Source: Alphaproteobacteria bacterium (GTDB lineage: Bacteria > Pseudomonadota > Alphaproteobacteria > Rs-D84 > NBLK01). Taken from it: a stretch of DNA of 10,084 nt. The stretch covers positions 1 through 10,084 of the forward strand of contig JAFGXE010000070.1 in assembly GCA_016936785.1 (NCBI GenBank). The letters are read 5' to 3'. A program made the translations under genes and the position numbers. Below, one piece after another: positions 6,979-10,084 of this stretch. How positions within the stretch are numbered: the stretch's first letter is position 1; each line of letters opens with the position of its first letter. The notes under the pieces are model-generated. The model had not been told where the DNA came from. It ran no database searches and worked only from the letters and a program-made list of their open reading frames with translations.

Positions 6979-8216
6979 TACGAATTTTTCTTTTCTTTAT
7001 CACCTTCCTTTTCTTCAGCTCTCCAAGCTTTGCTATCGCCGGAGAAAGTTGGGTGGCTCAACTCGCAAGCGTCGTCATTGATTCCAGCTCTCACCTTTCC
7101 TTAAGACTCTATGATGTTTTTCAACGCACGCTGTTGCCTTTTATTGGTCTCCTTTTTGCTATGTATCTTGTTTTTTACGCAATTAAGCTCCTGAAGGACG
7201 ACAGTATGGATCTCCGAGGCGCTTGGATTAATATTGCCAAACGCGGATGGTGGATGGGCTTGAGTTATGCTCTGATGAGTCTGCCTCCTAAATTCTTTTT
7301 TGACCTGACGATTGTGCCTCTCTTAGACATTGGGCTTTACTATGGCTCAGAAATTCTTAATGCCGCTGACTCAGGATTTTCAACTTGCTTTCACACCCTA
7401 TCTTATACACCTGTTGAAGGGATCTTTTCTCCTGAACTCCAAGCACGCTTTGTGTGTCTTGTTGACTATCTCTATACAAGCTTGATGGTTGGCATTAGTA
7501 TGGGAATTTGGCTCATTGTTTCTGCACTTCCCCTATTTGTGACCGTTATTCTTGTCCCTGTTGCTGTTCTTAAGATTATTTTTGCTGTTATTTTAATCAA
7601 ATCTTTTGCAGACATTATGGTTGACCTCCTTTGGCGATTTATTGATACAACATTTCGATTTATAATTGGTGCGATCCTCATTCCTTTTGCAATCGTTGGA
7701 TGGGTGATGAAAGGAGAAGAGACAGGCATTCTTCCAGATATTGGATCATGGGAAAAGAAACCCATCGAATACTTTAAAAGCGGGGTCGTGCATCTTATTT
7801 TCTGGTGTATTAATATCGGACTCATTCAATTTCTTGTTTTGGCTGCTCTCAGCGACATGTCTTTTCCTCTTGGGGGCGAAATCTTAACACCAGAAGCGAT
7901 CCTTTCTAAATCACAAACATTTTTTACAGCAGAGGGAGAACTCAGAGAAACCTTTATGTCTGCAATGGCCTTTTCGTTTTTCCCCAATATCTCGCAATGG
8001 CTCCTTCTTCTTGCCGTTGCTATTCTTGGGAAACATCTTATTCAGAAAACAGAAACGCTTGCTGAATCTTTTGGCGCAAGTTATCAAGGCGATTTCGCAG
8101 ACGATCTTAAAGAAACTGGAAAAAGACTTGGCAAATGGGGACATGAAAAGTATAAAGAAGTAGAAAAGTTTGGTAGCGAAAAACTAGGGAAACTTTTAAA
8201 ACGTGTCAAAAAATAG
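6975..8216 (+). CDS. VirB6/TrbL-like T4SS inner-membrane protein 5
   Basis: This 413-aa protein is the shortest of the array and closest in plan to a single-domain VirB6. It has a cleavable signal peptide (1-20, SSPSFA before IAGE), then helices at about 52-70 and 88-104 and the segment PLLDIGLYYG (115-124), nearly matching PIVDLGAAYG of protein 1. The periplasmic loop has C138 and C161 (GIFSPELQARFVCLVDYL, against GAFSP and CLI in protein 1). A long hydrophobic block follows at 167-207, then a core RFIDTTFRFIIGAILIPFAI (221-240), and helices at 272-292 and 337-352. The C-terminal 50 residues are charged and probably helical (KETGKRLGKWGHEKYKEVEK), ending VKK. FIDTTFR-x-x-I-G then IPF closely follows the VirB6 core pattern. 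It lacks the CWxC motif. Stop TAG at 8214 is followed nine bases later by exonuclease III. Confidence 0.86.
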   Translation: MIRIFLFFITFLFFSSPSFAIAGESWVAQLASVVIDSSSHLSLRLYDVFQRTLLPFIGLLFAMYLVFYAIKLLKDDSMDLRGAWINIAKRGWWMGLSYALMSLPPKFFFDLTIVPLLDIGLYYGSEILNAADSGFSTCFHTLSYTPVEGIFSPELQARFVCLVDYLYTSLMVGISMGIWLIVSALPLFVTVILVPVAVLKIIFAVILIKSFADIMVDLLWRFIDTTFRFIIGAILIPFAIVGWVMKGEETGILPDIGSWEKKPIEYFKSGVVHLIFWCINIGLIQFLVLAALSDMSFPLGGEILTPEAILSKSQTFFTAEGELRETFMSAMAFSFFPNISQWLLLLAVAILGKHLIQKTETLAESFGASYQGDFADDLKETGKRLGKWGHEKYKEVEKFGSEKLGKLLKRVKK

Positions 8217-8219
8217 GAA
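8214..8219 (+). promoter_or_regulatory. Ribosome-binding site for exonuclease III overlapping the T4SS stop
   Basis: TAGGAA overlaps the TAG stop of VirB6-like gene 5 and lies 6 bases before ATG 8226. Ribosomes terminating on gene 5 would therefore sit on the initiation site of the nuclease gene, which suggests shared transcription and possibly coupled translation. Confidence 0.5.
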
Positions 8220-8225
8220 TTTAAA

Positions 8226-8978
8226 ATGAGAATTGTGACCTTTAATGTAAACTCAATCCGTGCACACCTTGAGAATGTTCTCAACTGGTTGGATCAATTT
8301 AAACCGGATGTTTTACTTCTACAAGAATTGAAATGCCAAAGTGAACAATTTCCTTATGCGCCTTTTGAAGATCGTGGATATAATATTGAAGTCTTTGGAC
8401 AAAAGAGTTGGAATGGTATTGCTATTCTTTCTAAGTTTCCGATTGAAGATGTCACAAGAAACATTCCTGGATTTGAAGATGTCCAGTCGCGTTATATTGA
8501 AGCATTTACCGGAGGCGTGCGTGTAGCATCTTGCTATATGCCAAATGGCAATCCAATCGACACACCTAAGTTTGATTATAAACTCGATTGGATGAAAGCC
8601 CTTACTTCTCATTTAGAAATACTTCAAACTTACGATGAACCAATTGTTGTTGCAGGGGATTTCAATGTCGTCCCCAAAGATCGTGATGCAAAAAATATTG
8701 AAAATTTACGGAATGATGCTATCACACAACCGCCTGTGAGGCATCTATTCGAAGAGTGGACAGAACATTGGACAGATGCGCTTCGTTCAACACGTGATGA
8801 AGATATTTATTATACTTTTTTTGATTACCGTGCGGGCGGACGCCAACGCGGTATTTTACTTGATTTCTTTTTGCTCAATAAACAAGCTAAAGAAATGTTA
8901 AAAGATAGTGGCATTGATGAAACACCACGAGATCAACCTAAACCTTCAGATCATGTTCCTGCTTGGATTGAGCTTTAA
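8226..8978 (+). CDS. xth: Exodeoxyribonuclease III (AP endonuclease family)
   Basis: Exonuclease III cuts DNA at abasic sites and removes 3' blocking groups in base-excision repair; it is a cytoplasmic, metal-dependent enzyme. The 250-aa sequence carries the endonuclease/exonuclease/phosphatase signatures: N7 in TFNVNSIRA, E34 in LLQELK, Y104 in CYMPNGNP, D145 and N147 in GDFNV, D213 in LLDFFLL, and D242-H243 in KPSDHVP. All recognisable catalytic positions are kept. Two departures from the usual alphaproteobacterial pattern are visible. The usual YTFWDY is YTFFDY, and the stretch before D213 (GGRQRGILLD) is about two residues shorter than the common GAWQRNNGIRID. The gene follows the VirB6 array after nine bases with its own ribosome-binding site. 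Its stop overlaps the convergent lipoprotein gene's stop by 4 bp (TTAA). Confidence 0.93.
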   Translation: MRIVTFNVNSIRAHLENVLNWLDQFKPDVLLLQELKCQSEQFPYAPFEDRGYNIEVFGQKSWNGIAILSKFPIEDVTRNIPGFEDVQSRYIEAFTGGVRVASCYMPNGNPIDTPKFDYKLDWMKALTSHLEILQTYDEPIVVAGDFNVVPKDRDAKNIENLRNDAITQPPVRHLFEEWTEHWTDALRSTRDEDIYYTFFDYRAGGRQRGILLDFFLLNKQAKEMLKDSGIDETPRDQPKPSDHVPAWIEL

Positions 8979-9523
8979 CGTCCTGAGTTTCCATTCGACC
9001 ATATCCATTCTTCCTCATCCTCCTGCTCCGGCATATACTTATATATGTTGTCAGGAGGTGCCTTCCAGCCGGTAACACCATAAAAATACTTTGATCCTCC
9101 CTGACCCTGACAAGAGACAGCAATATTCCGAATTGCACGAATGTTTTTCATATCTTTTTCTGAAAAATAAACACTATCGACAACAATTATTCCTATATCT
9201 GTAAAAAACTGAATCTTTCCGTTATCATATATAATCGTTTGACCGTTTACTTCTCCATCATTAGTACCATTTGTGTATAAATCACTACCAAACAGACTTT
9301 TTTCATATTTTCTAAATACAAATGTGTCTTTCAAGATAATAATTTCTTTATCCAGTCCAACAGGATTGGAGAAATCATCGCACAAATTTACATCACTCGA
9401 AAGCTCATAAGAAAGTGTATCATTTTTTAGAGAAAGGAAATCTTTTTCTTCTTCAACTGGAGCACGACAAGAAGAAAAACTAAGAAGCGCAGCAAGCGCA
9501 ATAAAGCCATATATTTTTTTCAT
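8975..9523 (-). CDS. Probable lipoprotein of unknown function
   Basis: The 182-aa product begins MKKIYGFIALAALLSFSSC. A two-lysine n-region, a hydrophobic core and a cysteine at residue 19 form a plausible lipobox (FSSC; Phe at -3 is less usual than Leu). The mature part is acidic and hydrophilic with a beta-rich appearance (EIIILKDTFVF, GQTIIYDNGKIQFF, IGIIVVDSVYF). C48 and C138 could pair. It ends with an acidic cluster (EQEDEEEW). No family recognised. ATG 9523 is preferred over an in-frame TTG at 9541 because it gives the textbook lipoprotein start. It is convergent with exonuclease III and downstream of the SPOR gene on the same strand (gap of 47 bases), from which it may be partly co-transcribed. 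Likely an envelope protein; role unknown. Confidence 0.7.
   Translation of the reverse strand: MKKIYGFIALAALLSFSSCRAPVEEEKDFLSLKNDTLSYELSSDVNLCDDFSNPVGLDKEIIILKDTFVFRKYEKSLFGSDLYTNGTNDGEVNGQTIIYDNGKIQFFTDIGIIVVDSVYFSEKDMKNIRAIRNIAVSCQGQGGSKYFYGVTGWKAPPDNIYKYMPEQEDEEEWIWSNGNSGR
9019..9058. repeat. Nested inverted repeat just past the exonuclease III stop
   Basis: The arms CCTCCTG (9019-9025) and CAGGAGG (9052-9058) are perfect complements. Inside them CATATA (9032-9037) and TATATG (9042-9047) form a second perfect stem with a 4-base loop. The element starts 41 bases after the exonuclease III stop, inside the end of the opposite-strand lipoprotein gene. No T-run follows on the plus strand, so it is not a classic intrinsic terminator. 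It may help end or stabilise the long operon transcript, or be chance. Confidence 0.3.
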
Positions 9524-9563
9524 TTGCCAAAAGTAACACAAAAAAAGTAAAAGTCAACCTTAT

Positions 9564-9569
9564 ATTATA
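9564..9569 (-). promoter_or_regulatory. Candidate -10 box for the lipoprotein gene
   Basis: A perfect TATAAT reads on the minus strand (9569-9564), directly after the SPOR stop codon and about 40 bases upstream of ATG 9523. No good -35 hexamer is present at 16-18 bp, so this is a weak call in an AT-rich gap. Confidence 0.3.
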
Positions 9570-9570
9570 T

Positions 9571-10084
9571 TTATCTCATGACAAGACAAGGAAGTCCTTG
9601 AGATTGGAGCTCTGAACAGAGTTTGTCCGCCACATCTCGAGAAGAAAGTCCGACAACACGGAGACGATAGAGTGTACGTCCTTGGATTTCTTTTTCAAGC
9701 ACAATATATTTTTGCGCCTGCAACACAGGATGTCTTTTTGAAAGGCGTGTCCATTCACTCTCTGCGCTTTCACGTGAAGAAACGGCTGCAAGTTGAATTT
9801 GCCATCCGTCGGGAATCACTTGAGGAGATGTTTTCTTTTCAACAACTTTTTTCTGAGCAACAGGTGTCGCTGAAATTTTAGGGGGTGCTTTAATTTGTTG
9901 CACATTTTTCTTTACTTCTGGCTTTTTTACTTCCGGTTTTTCGACGGCAGGCTTTACATTTTCTGGCATTTCTCCTGCTTCTTCAAGATCTTCTTCGGCT
10001 TTTTTTACTTCATCTTCTGAAACAGAGGTTCCGTCTGTCTCTCCTTCTACAGATTCAATTGTTGCCTCAGGAAGCACTGCTTCA
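9571..10084 (-). CDS. SPOR-domain protein, C-terminal part (runs off right edge)
   Basis: The minus-strand frame is open from the right edge to TAA (9573-9571). A GTG at 10077 is in frame, but the frame continues upstream of it (Glu-Ala before it), so the start and any membrane anchor probably lie outside the window. The visible 170 residues begin with an acidic region, then a Pro/Lys/Val linker (VEKPEVKKPEVKK and further KK-rich stretches). A C-terminal SPOR domain follows (about 9571-9810) with GWQIQLAAV, SEWTRLSKRHP, LYRLRV and LCSELQSQGLPCLVMR. SPOR domains bind peptidoglycan lacking stem peptides, typically at the division site, so a periplasmic cell-wall or division role is likely. The EWxRLxKRHP and CLV-x-R ending match alphaproteobacterial SPOR proteins. 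These are often encoded after argS, though nothing here shows that neighbour. Confidence 0.85.
   Translation of the reverse strand, partial: EAVLPEATIESVEGETDGTSVSEDEVKKAEEDLEEAGEMPENVKPAVEKPEVKKPEVKKNVQQIKAPPKISATPVAQKKVVEKKTSPQVIPDGWQIQLAAVSSRESAESEWTRLSKRHPVLQAQKYIVLEKEIQGRTLYRLRVVGLSSRDVADKLCSELQSQGLPCLVMR

Noticed and set aside
7472..7825. Minus-strand frame of 117 codons
   Set aside because: It lies wholly inside VirB6-like gene 5. The product is low-complexity, Ile/Arg/Thr-rich and looks like the antisense of membrane-helix codons.
9018..9060. Rho-independent terminator for the secretion operon
   Set aside because: The inverted repeat is real, but no T-run follows on the plus strand, and the loop between the outer arms is long.
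9900..9965. Tandem DNA repeat encoding PEVKK units
   Set aside because: Only about two imperfect copies are present. It is an ordinary Pro/Lys-rich linker between membrane anchor and SPOR domain, not a repeat array.
1..10084. tRNA, rRNA, CRISPR array, insertion sequence or attachment site
   Set aside because: I looked for cloverleaf arms, regularly spaced repeats, transposase motifs and terminal inverted repeats and saw none that I could support.

Overview
The window is AT-rich (by eye roughly 60% A+T) and gene-dense. It looks like a chromosomal segment of an alphaproteobacterium, possibly one with a reduced or host-associated genome. The lineage call rests on three things: a tandem array of TrbL/VirB6-type inner-membrane proteins as in Rickettsiales-type type IV secretion systems (T4SS), an exonuclease III with the alphaproteobacterial-style YMPNGNP and KPSDH motifs, and a SPOR protein whose C-terminal domain reads like alphaproteobacterial SPOR domains. 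This is inference; there is no rRNA or tRNA in the window to confirm it.

Layout. Positions 1-365 (minus) hold the 5' part of an unrecognised soluble protein that runs off the left edge. A 65-75 bp divergent intergenic region with a perfect 12-bp palindrome (394-405), carrying a -10-like TATACT on each strand, separates it from a long plus-strand operon. The operon runs from about 440 to 8978 with almost no spacing. It encodes a small two-helix membrane protein, then five consecutive VirB6-like polytopic proteins (starts at 664, 1959, 3833, 5581 and 6975; junctions are ATGA, ATGA, ATGA, TAATG, ATGA), then exonuclease III (8226-8978) nine bases after the fifth. On the minus strand, converging on exonuclease III with a 4-bp overlap of stop codons, are a probable lipoprotein (8975-9523) and the 3' part of a SPOR-domain protein (9571 to the right edge).

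The five VirB6-like proteins differ in sequence and length (432, 625, 582, 465, 413 aa) but share a core. It has an early transmembrane pair followed by a Pro-x-x-Asp/Glu-Leu-Gly-x-x-Tyr-Gly-like segment, a periplasmic loop with two spaced cysteines (four of five), a central Leu/Phe-Pro-Phe/Leu membrane segment, a last membrane helix, and a basic cytoplasmic tail ending in Lys-Lys-stop (all five). Proteins 2 and 3 also share a ~180-residue N-terminal periplasmic domain with paired cysteines, so they look like a duplicated pair. In known T4SSs VirB6 forms the inner-membrane base of the translocation stalk. Five co-translated paralogues suggest a heteromeric base complex with a cysteine-bearing periplasmic face. 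No other T4SS component (VirB3, B4, B8-B11, D4) is in the window.

The most notable observations are the five-member VirB6 array and its shared cysteine patterns, the universal Lys-Lys C-termini, the fused periplasmic domain of proteins 2 and 3, the extra cysteine loop of protein 4, the undescribed small two-helix protein at the head of the operon, the linkage of a DNA-repair nuclease to a secretion operon, and the symmetric divergent promoter candidate.
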